Positions 24,101 through 37,400 of a stretch of DNA of 64,000 nt are shown one piece after another. Made by a program: the position numbers and the translations under genes. The notes under the pieces were generated by a model. It was not told the origin of the DNA and ran no database searches. It was given only the letters and a program-made list of their open reading frames with translations. Numbering within the stretch: the stretch's first letter is position 1; each line of letters starts with the position of its first letter. Source of the DNA: Cladopsammia gracilis (taxonomy: Eukaryota; Cnidaria; Anthozoa; Scleractinia; Dendrophylliidae); assembly GCA_022457155.1 (NCBI GenBank), contig JAJGOT010000167.1:951001-1015000 (forward strand), in the 5' to 3' direction.

Positions 24101-24850
24101 ACACAAAATCAAGAAAATTTGGAATTGAAGACAGAGTCAACAAGTATTGCTGAATGGATAAGAAAGCCTCCCATTAAGGAATTGAATGTTAAATTCTCTG
24201 CCGAGGCTGTAGCACAAATTGGTCGTTTCCATGGTAACATGTTCTTAACGGAGCACTGTCATGGTAGTGAATGGAATGGGAATGTTGATCACTTGTCATC
24301 TCAGAGGTGTCCTTGTGTTGAAAAACCTGAGGAGTTATCAAAGAGGCTTGCTTGTAAGAAAATAAATGACGATGAAACAAACAGTTGTTCTATGGAGGAA
24401 CTTTTTGGTGGTAGTTTTATGGACAGTGATCAATCAGCAGAAACAGATTACAGTAAAGCCATTGAAGAAGAATTAAATTCGCAAGAAGGGTTTACAGTTC
24501 CTTTTAGGGAAAGATGCCCTGTTGTATGCAAGAATGATAGTGGCAGTTTAAACGAAAAATCGCATGAAGCTTCTGCTCCTTTATCCCACTGTGAAGTTCA
24601 ACGGTCCTTTGATACGTGCATTTATCAACTGAAAATGCTTTCATCACCAGAAGAGGCAAAGAAAGCTATTAATGATATTCTTAAGGCAGATCCCAGATCA
24701 GTTTACCGACGAAATCACTGTCAAGTTAAGTTATATCGGTTTAGCATAGACACCATGAATGTGACTTGTAAGTTTGATGACTCCACAGCTGAAGTTTTAC
24801 AAGTAGAACCCGTGCACTTCAGAGAACTGAACAGAGCCTACAAAGATTGA
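21164..24850 (+). CDS. TRMO: tRNA (adenine(37)-N6)-methyltransferase, TsaA-like
   Basis: Predicted to N6-methylate t6A37 of tRNAs (giving m6t6A) with S-adenosylmethionine. Exons: 21164-21308, 22845-23118 and 23746-24850, with phases joining to 507 residues. Exon 1 (MADESKVQ...) encodes a basic, probably coiled-coil N-terminus (residues ~5-48). The TsaA/VirR beta-barrel domain begins with MKPIGFVDSCFKEKNGIPRQ (residue ~80), continues to CINVEGFTNPEHSLEGLEKF and across the exon 2/3 junction (HVW|IIFLFHKN), then KVGVFASRSPHRPNPIGLTL, the signature of the SAM site, and DGTPVLDVKPYVPDYD. The C-terminal domain includes KAINDILKADPRSVYRR and VEPVHFRELNRAYKD. The protein is longer than human (~441) because of an acidic, low-complexity linker (residues ~265-400). 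Divergent from MRPS30. Confidence 0.92.
21904..22191. mobile_element. 288-bp MITE in TRMO intron 1
   Basis: The ends are inverted copies of ACACAGGAAAAAATACC, with partial similarity continuing to ~33 bp. The interior has two direct copies of a ~65-bp unit with TTTGCCAAATTTGGGAAATT (22036 and 22096). No coding capacity. Confidence 0.75.
23125..23361. mobile_element. 237-bp MITE in TRMO intron 2
   Basis: Inverted ends: TTTAACCCTTTAAGCCCTAA (23125) and TTAGGGCTTATAGTGTTAAA (23342). The interior includes a short direct duplication (ATCAATGCTTT twice near 23178). It belongs to the TTAACCC-ended group also seen at 3411 and 47533. Confidence 0.75.
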
Positions 24851-25639
24851 AAGGCTATTTTGACGCAAAACATCCCAATCGTCCGACTTTCATTTCATTT
24901 CTCGAAGATAACATAGGCCTGATTCAGACGCCGCATCTCTCCTGTGCCTTAGCTAATGGAGCGACAGTAGTAGGGTGTATTAATCACATTTTAGTTTGGT
25001 TCGGTGGAATGGTTTGGGTATGGCAAACTTGTTGCTTCATGGGACATTGAATTCTCTGTCTAAGAGAAGATTAGGCTGGTCGAGTCTGGCTATAATAACA
25101 CTCAGTCTACTTTATTTCAAGGATACTGTAGGAACGTGACAAAGGACAACGCAATGGTACAGCAAGTTACTTTTATTGAAATGCAATATTTTACTTTTAT
25201 ATATACATCTTTATTCTCACATCTTTAATTATACGCATCTTAATTCTCATATTTGTATATACGCATCTTAATTCTCACATCTATGTACACATCTATATTC
25301 TCACATCTATGTACACATCTATATTCTCACATCTATATGCACATCTATATTCTCAATGGTCTCAGACGATGTGTTCGAATCGACTTAACATATGTAACGA
25401 AACGACTTTGATTTGCAGCGAAATGACTTGTAGCGGAACAACTTTGTTGCGAAACGACCGGATTCCTTTGTATATTGTAAACGTGGGCTTCCTGTGTTGT
25501 TGTATGCACGGTTCCCTTTCCTCCTGGTTTACGTCATGGTAAGCCTGTTTCAGTAGCTTTCCTATATCAGTGTATATATATATATATATAAAACAAACTG
25601 ATTTTAGTATTTGTAAGCGTATGATCTATTAACAAAAGT
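24851..25639. other. TRMO 3' flank, no further gene
   Basis: Contains a minisatellite (25196-25344) and a degenerate array of AACGAAACGACTTTG-type words (25396-25460), which look like dispersed-repeat remnants. No canonical AATAAA close to the TRMO stop was found, so its poly(A) site is undefined. Confidence 0.4.
25196..25344. repeat. ~26-bp minisatellite
   Basis: Five to six imperfect units of the type ACATCTATATTCTCACATCT plus GTAC, most regular at 25285-25344 and degenerate toward 25196. Confidence 0.8.
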
Positions 25640-26269
25640 CCCGGCATAGTAAATCGAACCTAATCGAACTAAATTTCAATCGAACTCAATCGAACTCAAT
25701 CGAACTCAATTCATGGATTGAGTTCGATTGAGTTCGGCAATCGAACGAAATCGAACTCACCGAAAAGAAAAAAAATCAATCGAAACCAATCGAACGTTCA
25801 GTTTTCGAAGTCGTGATTTGTGTAAAACAGGCGATGAAAATCCATAACCAGATCTTGGAAGCTCGAGTTACTTCAGCCCGGAGTGTAGCGCACGTGTTTT
25901 TGGTAAACGAAGAAATTCCGCAGAAATGGCTTCAGATGCGCTGTGGATTGTAAGCTTCAAATGCGTAGTAAAAGGCTACCAATAATGCCGCTTTGACGTC
26001 ATTGTATTTTTGCATAAAAGTAACCCAATCCATTTAATTGTGTTCGATTGAGTTCGGTTTTCCGAACTCAGTCGAACACAATCAGATGGATTGAGTTCGA
26101 TTGAGTTCGATTTGTTCGATTGAATTCGATTTGTTCGGAAGTCGAACTCACTGAAAGTCCGGTGTTCGATTTCGTTCGATTGCCGAACTCAATCGAACTC
26201 AATCCACGGATTGAGTTCGATTGAGTTCGATTGAGTTCGATTTCCGAACGTTCGATTTACTATGCCGGG
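25640..26269. mobile_element. 630-bp inverted-repeat element with 7-bp target duplication and 10-bp subterminal repeats
   Basis: Perfect 20-bp terminal inverted repeats: CCCGGCATAGTAAATCGAAC at 25640 and its complement ending at 26269. Flanks are CAAAAGT on both sides (25633-25639 and 26270-26276). Inside each end, arrays of a 10-bp word (TCGAACTCAA and its complement TTGAGTTCGA) run for 100-200 bp, while the centre (25800-26020) is unique. No transposase reading frame. It lies between TRMO and the TRP-like gene. Confidence 0.88.
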
Positions 26270-26955
26270 CAAAAGTCCAATTCAAGGGACCTTGGACGCG
26301 AGTTCAAGCTGTCCTTGATGAATGCGAGACTAATCCAACAAGTCATTACTTAATTTAAGCCATAACTAAAATAAGCCAATTTTGTCACCATTATGCTTAC
26401 GTCGTGGCATCTTTTATTTCATTTCATCAAATTTTCAGCATTTTCAAAATGTAACCTTTAAACGCGAAGTTCCGGTATGAAAGGAGCCTGGCCTGGCCAT
26501 TCTCACCTCCAGTCGTGCGTCATTACTAAGACCATTGTTAACATAATTTGGAAAAACTTAATGAAAGTTATATCAGAAGTCTTTATGAACTTCTATTTCT
26601 TTTTTTTTTTTGTTAGGTAAAATCTTGGTTTAATTGGATTTTTGAAGCACATATTTAAAGGACACTCAAGTTAACCACGGTTTGTGACTGAAAGACGCCT
26701 TAATTTGCATTTCACACCCAAATGTGAAATGGAGGAAGAGCTAATTCTCCTTTTATACCGGAACTTCGTTTTGATGATGCTTACTAACATAGACTATTTT
26801 TTGATTAACTGTGAGAAGTAATCAAGGCTTTGATTTAGCATTTACTTAGCCCCGTGATTGAGTTAAAAACTCGTGCAATGTGCTCTGAGCTATCGGAATG
26901 AACATACTGATTTTTCAGTCTATCATGACATAGCGTTGGCACGTTTTAAAGTACT

Positions 26956-29900
26956 TTACCGGCGTTGATTAAAGTTTGTTTTCATGGTATTGATAACCCG
27001 TTGCTGTATCCTCCTCATTTGACTAGTTATGGACGCGGTCACATTTCCCGGACACTCCTTGTACTCAGACATCAGATCTAAAAAATGAAAAATGTATTTA
27101 TTTAACCGTTCTATCCGTGGTTACTCTTTTTCCTCGCGCGAGTGAAAATTTGGCTGCTGTTTGCTGGTGAATTCGACGGATAGTTTAGGGAGAAAAGGAA
27201 GGGAACGAATTAAACTATTCCCGGACTGTTATGTGTGCAGACCATAATTCTTTATTCAATAGATTTCTGGATCCAGGTTAAATACCGACGCGCACACGTT
27301 TGGGTGAAATGAGCTAAATACTTAGCATTTTTTAATAATCATGAGGCACGCAACCCTTTCCGCTGGACAAGGGTAACGCGGACTCTGGGAACGAGATTGA
27401 AGCATCTGTCGTGTAACCTGTAGTTTGGCCGCTGCTGGGCCGCTGTATAGCTGTAGGAGTTTGTTTGTTTATCATTTGTTCGAAATAAGGGAATGTTGTT
27501 GTTACCTTCCACTTCCTTTCGGGTTTTCAGTTCTCCAGGAACATAATATTTCTTTCGAAGATTCTGAAACAAATGCATTATCAGCGAAGTTTATTATGCC
27601 TGTTCAGCGGTGCACATATTTTCAACTTTGACTAACGTTCTTCTCTTGTTTAGTACTATGTTGAACGATTGTTTTCATACCTTCCCTGCTACTACCTTTC
27701 GCACTTGGGTTCACACTTGTCTTCATTAGCCTTATGCACTCATCAGCGGGGATTCCGGCCCAAAGGGGAGGGGGGGGAGGGTCGGGGGTGCGGTGGACTC
27801 ACAGGATGAGAAAAGACAGCCTTGTCTGTAGGCCTTCTCTTCCTCTCGCGTATTGTAAGAGCGTGGAAACGAGTTTGGTGACGGTGTGACTTTCTTGACG
27901 TTTAATATGAATTCGCGGCAAACAGTAAGGGAGCGGGAAGGGACTTCCTCGGACGGTATCATTATATTAACTTTGCCGGCACTCACCCAGTATTTAAACC
28001 TGCTCTGCCACTCGATGGTCGCCACAGCCTGCATCCTCAGCGCAGTAAAACTGAGCAGCGACTCCTCTTGAACCAGCTGATATGTCAAGGACAGCTGGGC
28101 GATCAGAATGTTCACCAGAATAATGGACACGCTTATCATAAAGATAACAATGAGAATTGCTCCAAGCAACCTAGAAAACAAACGGCATTAAACCACACAT
28201 TAACTTCATCAACGGACGGTTTACAATTCGCAGGACTCTAAAGATGACTTCCGCTCGCTTGTCGAAACGTCAGTCGGTTATCATCAACAATAATTCTTTT
28301 CAGAACTACACTAACCCGGACGACACTCTCGACAGACTACTGATACTCCCGGGTTAAAACCATTTGCAATCATTTGTGGTCATATAACGAGCGATGTAGT
28401 GATTGGACCCTTTTGATACCTATTGATACCAGCCTAGTGCTGAAAGGGCCACCCTGCTTAAATAAAGCTGACTTGACTTGACGGCCTTTTGCACGACGGC
28501 TAAGCATGTAACTTTTTCATGACGTCATGTTACATTTCTAGCTGTATGATTGTACAAAGTCTTAATATGCATACACCTTATGTGCGCACGTCGCTCCCGG
28601 TAAATCAAACTTACGAGTTGCTTACGATCGTTGCATACAACACAAGCTGTTATAACAAACAAATTTGGCAATACAAACCACAGGAAGCCCAAGCTTACTA
28701 TAAGCGTTTGTATGGAGAGACTTCTCTTAAAGGGAACCTCGGCTGAAAAACAGTTTTAGATCCAAAGTATTCGTAATGGTTATATTTAACTCATGCTGGG
28801 GTTTTTAGTCGGTATCTCCGTAACTGGTTACTGAATGCGAAGTGTTCTATTTTCAGTTTAAATTCCCGCGCGCCGCCATGTTTTCTTTATGTTAATGACG
28901 TCAATTAGTTTACAGAAGAAGATTTTGCGGTAGAACCGTACACTGATGTTCAGTCAAAAATGCATTAAAAGCATATATTTTTTATAAATTTACATGATGT
29001 TGACTAAAACCGTCGTATTGAAAGCTTACCACAACGCACTGACGTCATAATTTCCCATCAAACTTTGCTAAAACAAACATGGCGGCGCGCGGGAAATTTG
29101 AAAGCAAAAAATGCAGAAATAAAATGCCCAGTATTCAAGAGTTAACGGATTGTAATCACCTTCAAAACCCGTAAACCAGTTTAACAATGACACGAACTAA
29201 TGAGCTAGAAGAAAAATGTTTCCCGTGCATTGTGGAACTGATGCGTTTGGGATCGTTTCCATGCCTTCTGTTTTTCCGCAGTCAGCTCCGCGCGGATTTG
29301 GGTCGTTTTCTTCTGATCATGACTACATGGCTGAGAAATCGCATTTATGGAATATTACACCTCCGTTGACCTAGAACTGCCCAAGACAATGGTGAAAACA
29401 GTTCTCTTGAAAAGCTTTGGCAGAAAAGTGTGTCTGTGTTGACTATAGACTCGATATTCGTAGAATAATTGCTAATTGTACCTGTGCGGTTAACTTCACA
29501 GCAAAAGAAGCGTAACTTACCCCACATCTGACACGTTTTTCACAATGGACGATCCCTCGAGCCATGTCATAACCCCAGCCAGCATCACACACCATAGGCT
29601 GCCAATACACGAAATTTCCCTTCTGCCGAGGGTGCTGAAAACATAAACATTTTAACTTCTGTTCCCAGGATCATCTCTTATTCCCGCTAAGAGAGACCTT
29701 GGGAACTTAGTTGCGCACCGGGCCGATGCTTATCTTCGGTTTGCGTGGAATGAAGCCACTAGACTGACTGGAAGTGGGTGGAGGGACACTATGGAGCATT
29801 ACGACATGCAGTACTAGGCCTCGAAACAAGACCACCCTGCTCCTTCCTCTGAAATAGTCGAGCTTCTTTAATACGGACCCTCAAGGGACAGGGCCAAGTG

Positions 29901-32900
29901 ACCGTATTAAAGAGGTGTCCGTACTAAAGAGCCGGTAGAGACTGCATGAATTTTGGTATCTTAGGGACCAAGTGAACTCCCCGTAATAGAGAGTAGTCTG
30001 TATTATGGAGATTTGACTGTAGTTTATATTTATCTGGCCTGCGCACGTGAGCCGGAAAAATGCGCATTAAAGTAACTTTATTTCGTGGTGTTAAAGTCGG
30101 TCACCAAAAAGAGGTATTAGGCGAGTCTGTTTAAGGCTATGGTATCCATATGTTCAACTGTCAACCGTAAGCTGCATATGCATGGCCTAAACTGTGACTG
30201 TCCACCAGCATATATAATTTGAAATTCATAGAGCTAGGAAAGTTGCCTTCTTCGCCTGAATTAGATTAAGTGCAAAAAGTAGTTGAGCGCGAAGCAACCT
30301 AATTTTTTTTAATATAATAACCAAATCTTTTATTGATAACAAAGCTAACTAAAAAAAAAAATAATAATAATATAAATTTAGAGCATTTTACAAAGTCTCA
30401 ATGCTCTTACAGCAACCTAACATAAAACCTAACCTATCCTAGAAGAAGAAAACTAGACTGTAGACTGTAACGCAAGTATAGTACTATATAATACTGCTGT
30501 GATACAACAATAATATGTAAGAATAATTAGCAGAACCATGAGAACAAACATGTATTTATAATTTAAGTGGTTTTCTTTGGGCTTCCTTGCCACTAAACGT
30601 TATGTTTATGTAACTGTTTTCAATATATGGCAATAAACTTGAACTTGAACTTGTTTAATTCTGAACGTTTTGAGTAACAGTTACACTAACAGTGGTCTTT
30701 ATTTATCCACAGAAAAATATATAGCATGACCACTTACGTGTTTTCGAGTGAGCTTTCATTGATCTCGTGATTAATCTCGTGCTGGTATGCTCTCATGGCA
30801 AGGTAGAATGAAATCGAAAAAGTCCACAAAATTATAGCAAACACTGACAGAAATCGTGGAATGTCCTTTTGTACGACTTTACCAAGACACTTGATGTACA
30901 TACCAGTGTCCCTGTAAAACAATCAAAGAATATTGCAGCATCACATTAGATCGCATCACGTCGTATCGTATCGCCAGTATGCATTGCACCGCGCCGTATC
31001 ATATGGTATTGTATGGGACTACAAAATTAATTGGCCTGCGCAGTATGTATTGCACCGCGTCGTATCATATCGTATTGTATGGGACTACAAAATTAGTTGG
31101 CCTGCGCAGTAGGTATTGTTCGCGCCGGGATAAATCGTGGTAAGCGGAACACGAACACTAGTAAGTAGGTAAGGTAAAGACGCACACGAGCCACAGGTTA
31201 CCCACTCGGTCGGATCTTTACCCGGTTTCTGTAGCATGAAGCAACAAGGAGGGTAAAGACGCACACGAGCCACAGGTTACCCACTCGGTCGGATCTTAGC
31301 CCGGTTTCTGTAGCATGAAGCTCTTTCTTTTATTTCGATCACTTGTTTTTTCCTTTTTGTTTCTTCTTTTTTTCTATTGTTTGATCCTTTCTTTTTATTT
31401 TAACAAATTAGTGTGTGTAGCGATTTCTAATCATGTAATTAATTTTACTGGCCTGCCAAGATTAGCTTTTGCTACCTGCAGGCCAGTATTATAAATTGTA
31501 TAATAAGTAACTAATAAAGATTTTTGTTGTTGCTGTTGTTGTTAGGAGGGTAAAGACGCACACGACTCACAGGTGACCCACTTAGCTGGAGCTTAACCCG
31601 GTTTCTGTGGCATGAAGCAACTAGGAGTATTGTACTACTCCCCCTGGATGGGATGCTAGAACATCACAGGGTTACCCTCAGCATTTAGTCGCCACTACAC
31701 CACCGCACAGGCAAACCACTACACCACCGCACAGGCTAACCACTAGACCACCGCACAGGCTAACCACTGCACCACAGCACAAGCTAACCACTACACCACC
31801 GCGCCAACACGCACGTTGTTTGCGATGACTTTTTATAAAACCCTCAGAATTCCGGCAGACGGACATATTCTTCTAATTCTCCTCTCGACTTGCCTCTCGT
31901 GCTTGCGGTTCCCTCTGAATCCCGGCGCGAACGTCCGCCAGATGCGCAGGCCAACAATAATTCTACATTCAGTTGCACTGATTTGGGAGGGGCAGAGATG
32001 CCAAACTCAAGAGATTGAAAATAGGGAGTTTTTTCTGAGGGTGAAATTTTTTTCACGCCGTAGGCGTGAATCGAGCGACGTAGTCGCAAGCATCTACGGG
32101 GGTAAGGAATTTTTTTGGCTTTACCCTCTAAAAGTGGCATTTTATGCATTCCTGAGACCCGTAAAGCGTTTGTGAAGTTAAGATATGATGAAGGACCCAA
32201 GTTTTGGGGGATTTTGAGAAAATTTGGGTTAAAATCTTAGCCTATTGTAGAGAAAAGATCCAAAGTCGCTTTAATCCGCCGGGAGATTTGGTGACCCGTA
32301 CGGGAGACTGCGAGATTCGTTCCGTATCCGGGAGATTCCCGGATAATCCGGGAAAGTTGGCATAAGTGGAGGGGGTGGGGAATAACAAGGGCTTTAATTC
32401 CTGTACAACAGAGACTGACTTGGACTTACCGAGATCCAATGGAATACTTAAAGACTCCGATGAAATTTATAAAGGTTGCCAACGACGCAGCAGGCCATTG
32501 TAAGTCACTTTTAAAAAATCTTAACACGTACGTCCCCAAAATTATTGAGTATCCTGACAGGTCGAAGTAATTGAAGACATCAAGAACGTAGGCACGTGGC
32601 TCTCTATGAAATAAAAAATGGGATTTGTTTGAAGCTAAAATAACCGACATTCAACTTTTGATCTTAGTGTAAAGCTAAAATAATCGACATTCAACTTTTG
32701 ATCTCAGTTTAAAGCTAAAACAAGAAGCTGTACACAGCTTGAACTCATGGCACGTTTAACTCATTGCAGCATTGATTCCCGAGTGTTTTGAGTGCTTTTA
32801 CGGAAAAACGTATGTCTAATCAAAGGCTTCCAAAAGCCAACCGTCGAAGAAGAAATGGTAACGCGTGACGCAATATTGCGGTAAGCTTATGTTTTCACAC

Positions 32901-34426
32901 TGACACGGTTCTATATTTTTTTTAACATTAAACGCAAGGATTTTTGACGAACGCAAAAAAAAAAAATAAAAAAACAGTGCATCACCTACATAATGTCCAG
33001 TCCGAAGAAAGAAAAAAAAAAGGAAGGAAAAAAAAAAAGGTCCTGAGCGAAACTGTTGCACTAAAGATTCCAAATGCCAAACATCTTTAAGCTTATTGTT
33101 GTTTATATTCGTTTGCATCAAATTAATTATTGTTATCGCTGGATTCACGTTGTTCTTGTTACGAAACGAATTCGCAACAAAGCATTGCTCATTAAGGTTA
33201 CAGCTGATGGAAGGAGCGAATGAGAGAGCGAGTGAGTGAGCGAGTGAGTGAGTGAGTGAATTTAAATTAGCCACCGTTACCGATAACCCGTTCATTACGC
33301 TTGCGCGTATTCGCGTGTTCAAAAGTAAGACTACACTGCATTCACTACATTCAGTAGCCGACACTTCAAAGCTCGATCGCAAAGCAAATTGCAAGTTATA
33401 TAAAACACAAAACTTGCCGGAACAAAAACACAATATCAAACGGTCCTATCCATCCATGAACGCCTTGCATTGTCTTGAAAACTTGCAATTGTACGCTGTA
33501 GTTCTTTCTTTTGCTTCTCAAGTCAACACACGGAGAGATTTTGCGGTATCGCCATGAGCAATAGCCGACATTGAAGTTTTGGGCTCAGTTTAAAGTAAAA
33601 ATAACCCTTATTTAATTTTTGTTTAAACATAAAATAATCCACATTCAACATTTTGTATGTACATGATTTTTGAAGATTTGACTCGGCCGAACGATGAATG
33701 CAGAACATTGATTAGAAAATCCAAATGGTGAATATTTTCTATGATTTTATGAAAAAGTGTTAAAAACTGAATGATATTTAGGACATAACTTCGATATAAA
33801 AGACAGAGGCGATTAATATTTTTTTACATCCCTCCAATGTCCGAAGTTATCGCCTTCCACGAGTAATCGCCCCCTGCGAATAATCTCCCCCTCCCCCGGA
33901 GCTTTAGAAGTGATGAAAAGGAATATTTCCCCCGGCTTTTACTCGAAGAAATACGGTATTCGAAGAAATATGACGATTTGAAGACTCATCTGCTGCTTCC
34001 TGTCAAACCTGTGTTAAACCCTCTTTGCGTGTATGGACATGTCACGCTTTTTTCTGATTGCAATAGCTATAGCTACCAATAGACCTACCTTTTAAGCTCG
34101 GAAATTTCATCCAATAAAAACCATATACACGTGACGACCCACAATACATCGGGTCAGGTGAATTCGCGGCCATCATGAAAGTGGTAACAAGAACCGACAG
34201 GAAAACAAAGTAATTGAATGCTCGAAGTCTAACAGTGAAATAATAAACAATGGATTAATTACAACTAGATTCCAGCACTTGAGAAGATCATTTAAAAAAT
34301 AGGAAAACAATATTGAAGGTAAAGTAAAGTATGTCGGCAAAGTCAATAGGCCATTTCCGAGTTACGTTACGCCTCGTTGTCAAAGCGAGGCTAGGTGCAC
34401 AACCTTTCATATGAAAATGAGTTTTC

Positions 34427-34457
<31 letters not shown>

Positions 34458-37400
34458 TGAAAGGTTTCGCACCTAGCCTCGCTTTGATAGAGAGGCTAAA
34501 GGCAACTCGGAAATGGCCTATTGTTTTGCAAATTCCTAATTAGGATGGGGAGTCTTTATATAAGAAGATATGAACATGGAAAGTTTAACGAAGAAAGAGA
34601 ACATGCATGTATATTAATACGAGAATACAAATACTCCTGACCTGAACCAGAAAAAGCCATACTTTTCCCATTTTCTTGCTGTCAACATTCTAATCACAAC
34701 GTGATTCAAAATGTCCTGCATGTACGAAAAACAACAACACACATCTGAATCTGAGTGTGATATGCATGTACATGTATATCCCAATAAGCAAGCCGTATAG
34801 TGTCGTAATAACGGATATTTTTATCGAACAAATGTTACACGCGTTCGGATTAGTTGAGAACCATTTCTTATAAATCTATACTGTAACACGCAAAAAATGT
34901 CAGTTTCTCGTTCTCCCCAGCTCCCACGCGTGTTACTGGGAAAGGGTCGAGAAATGGGCCCCAGATCCTGACTCGTCCCCAACCATCTCTCCAGTCTTTC
35001 ATGAGAAGGCAGCGCGATGAGAGGCCACGCGCGAGCTCCTTGCGCGCGTAAAAGATAAGAGAGACTCCTGGAGACGAATCAACACCAGGCCCTCCCATAA
35101 CCCTATGAAAACAAAGAAAGCGTTTTTCCCATTAAATGGTAACATTTATGAAAGTTCGAGATTAATATCTACCTTGTTAAGTGTCCGTTGGCAATGTTTT
35201 GCCAAATTATAATAGCATGACTTGGGTGTGTATTCATATTCAGGATCATCTGGGCATCTTCCGTTGATGTCACTTTCCAGGATGTCGTAAGTCACGTGAA
35301 AGTGAGTGGGCGTGTCCTGAAAATTCTCCCATGACAGACACGGAACGGTGTCAGACGGTAGACATGGCGGATGAGGCCAACGAGGAGAAATAAGGCAATC
35401 CAGTATGGCAACAATGGTTTTCTGACAGTATTTAAATTTAGTGAGTGAGATATATACAGTGAAGTTATGGAAGTAAGGGGGTGGGGGGGGGGCGGATTGG
35501 ATGAGGGGGGATTTTTTTCGGTCCTTCCGGCTTTACTTTTTGGCGAGATGAGGGAGTGGGTACGGGAAGGGGGGGGGGGGGGGGGGGGTGAGTCGATCTC
35601 CTCTCCATGGATGGTTTAAACTTAGTAACCAGGTCTCTTCACACGCAATCAATTTTCGGTGGCGCGTTTTCTTTTGTTGAACAGGCCAATTTCCAGACAT
35701 GCGCATGAGACTCCACTGTTTGTGTTTTTATTATTAGTTTAATAATTTCATTACCTGCATTTTGAATTCATCTGTCATCTTCACTAAGCTTATTGGAGCT
35801 GTTCTTTGTTGATTGGCTTTAAACAAGCGTGAAACTCTAAAAAGGGTGACAGTTAATTATTACTTCAATGCTCATGGCAGATACCACGCAGCTCTTTACA
35901 ACCTAATTTCATTGGAGCTGTATATCACGCAACTCTATTGTTTTTAGGGCTAGGGTCCATTGTTGTATTGTTCGTATTATTGTTTTCTCAGCAAATCAGA
36001 GAAGCCCTTGTAAGAGCTGCGTACTACCCCGCTCATGGCATGAGAATACATATGTGGTGCCAGTGGTGGTATGGGTAATCAAATAGGGCGGAAAGGACAA
36101 AACAAAAGATATTTTATTCAGTAGAAAGTACGAAAATCCCTTTAAAACTGCAGTGAAACTCGTAAAAAGCAAATAATTAGACTCCCTTATTTCATGTTTT
36201 CTGAATCCATGATATTTAATCGCTTATCTCGCATCAGCCCGATGGCCGTCGCAGACAACAATAAATTCAACTGCACGTGCGTGGGTCCCCTGTGTCAACA
36301 CAAATCTCAAATCTCAAATCTTTATATTAACACGGTAAAAATTCATCAGGTTGGTACAAAATAAAATACAACTATATGATATTTTCTACTAACAATCAGT
36401 ACGTATCTGTAAAATCTATTAATAAAAATGCTACTCGTAATACACCGAATGCAAATATGGCCGTCTAACAATTTTTTGTTTGGACAGGTTATCAAGAAAA
36501 GAAAAGAAACTGAATAATGATAAAGATCAGGACAAAATAAGTCATTGTGTGCACTTTCAAGGCCATATTCTTATTTTAGGAGAAGTTATAGGCAATCAAA
36601 TTTTGGGAAAAACATGAAAGCGAGGCTAGTCAGGATAGAATGTCTTTTCTCATACAAATGTTCAAAATTTCAGTGAGCCATAACTTTGCAAAAACACTCA
36701 AACTTTGCAAGATGATACACTTAGCAGCACTTGTTTACGTGATATCATTAATTTCTCTGAAAACTTGGCCAAACAAAAACTTGCCACTTACCTTCTGTGA
36801 TCCATTCGCCTTATAAGGACTGCAGCCACGTCATCTTGACCATTTCTGATAGCCGTCTCAACCGGAAGTTCACCCTGGCCATTCGTAGTCAGGAGCATAC
36901 TGGGATAGCTCTTAATTAACAACAGGGCAAGCTTGACGTAATTCTTTGTAGCAGCTATGTGCAATGGATTGTTATGGAGAAAATCTTCAACATTCTCTAA
37001 ATTAACGCCATTATCACACAAGAGCTTGAGGAACCTGCAAACCTAGAATTGAGTTGTATTCAGTGGTATCAGTAATATTTGAAAAGGTTGGGTGCACAAT
37101 GGTCCCGGATGAAAAATATGGTTATTTTTATGTTAACTTATTATGTGAGCGAGGTGGAATTATCCTGTGGACCCATATTAAAAGAGCAGTTTTACGCCGA
37201 AATATGGAAATTTCGATTACTTAACAGAAACTTCCATGCTATATAAATAACTAAATATATTTGGAGAGGAAAGCCGCATCAGCCGTAGCTGGTTTTCATG
37301 CAGGTCCTCTTTCCAGATCGAATTGGAATTTAGAAGGTTGGTTTTTGAGGAGAGGGGAAGACCGGAGAAAAACCTCTCGGAGCAAGCAACCAACAACAAA

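Noticed and set aside
23732..24850. TRMO starting at a Met in the third exon region (23732)
   Set aside because: The in-frame start lies in the intron before the acceptor at 23746; the spliced model from 21164 supplies the missing half of the TsaA domain.
27732..28181. A 149-residue minus-strand protein with one membrane helix
   Set aside because: The first ~60 codons are the S6 exon of the TRP-like gene (27987-28170); the rest is intron read-through past a good GT donor.
32816..33439. A 207-codon minus-strand frame as the missing S2 exon of the TRP-like gene
   Set aside because: Low-complexity (Phe and Ser/Leu runs from poly-A and GAGT repeats), no matching splice sites and no family resemblance.
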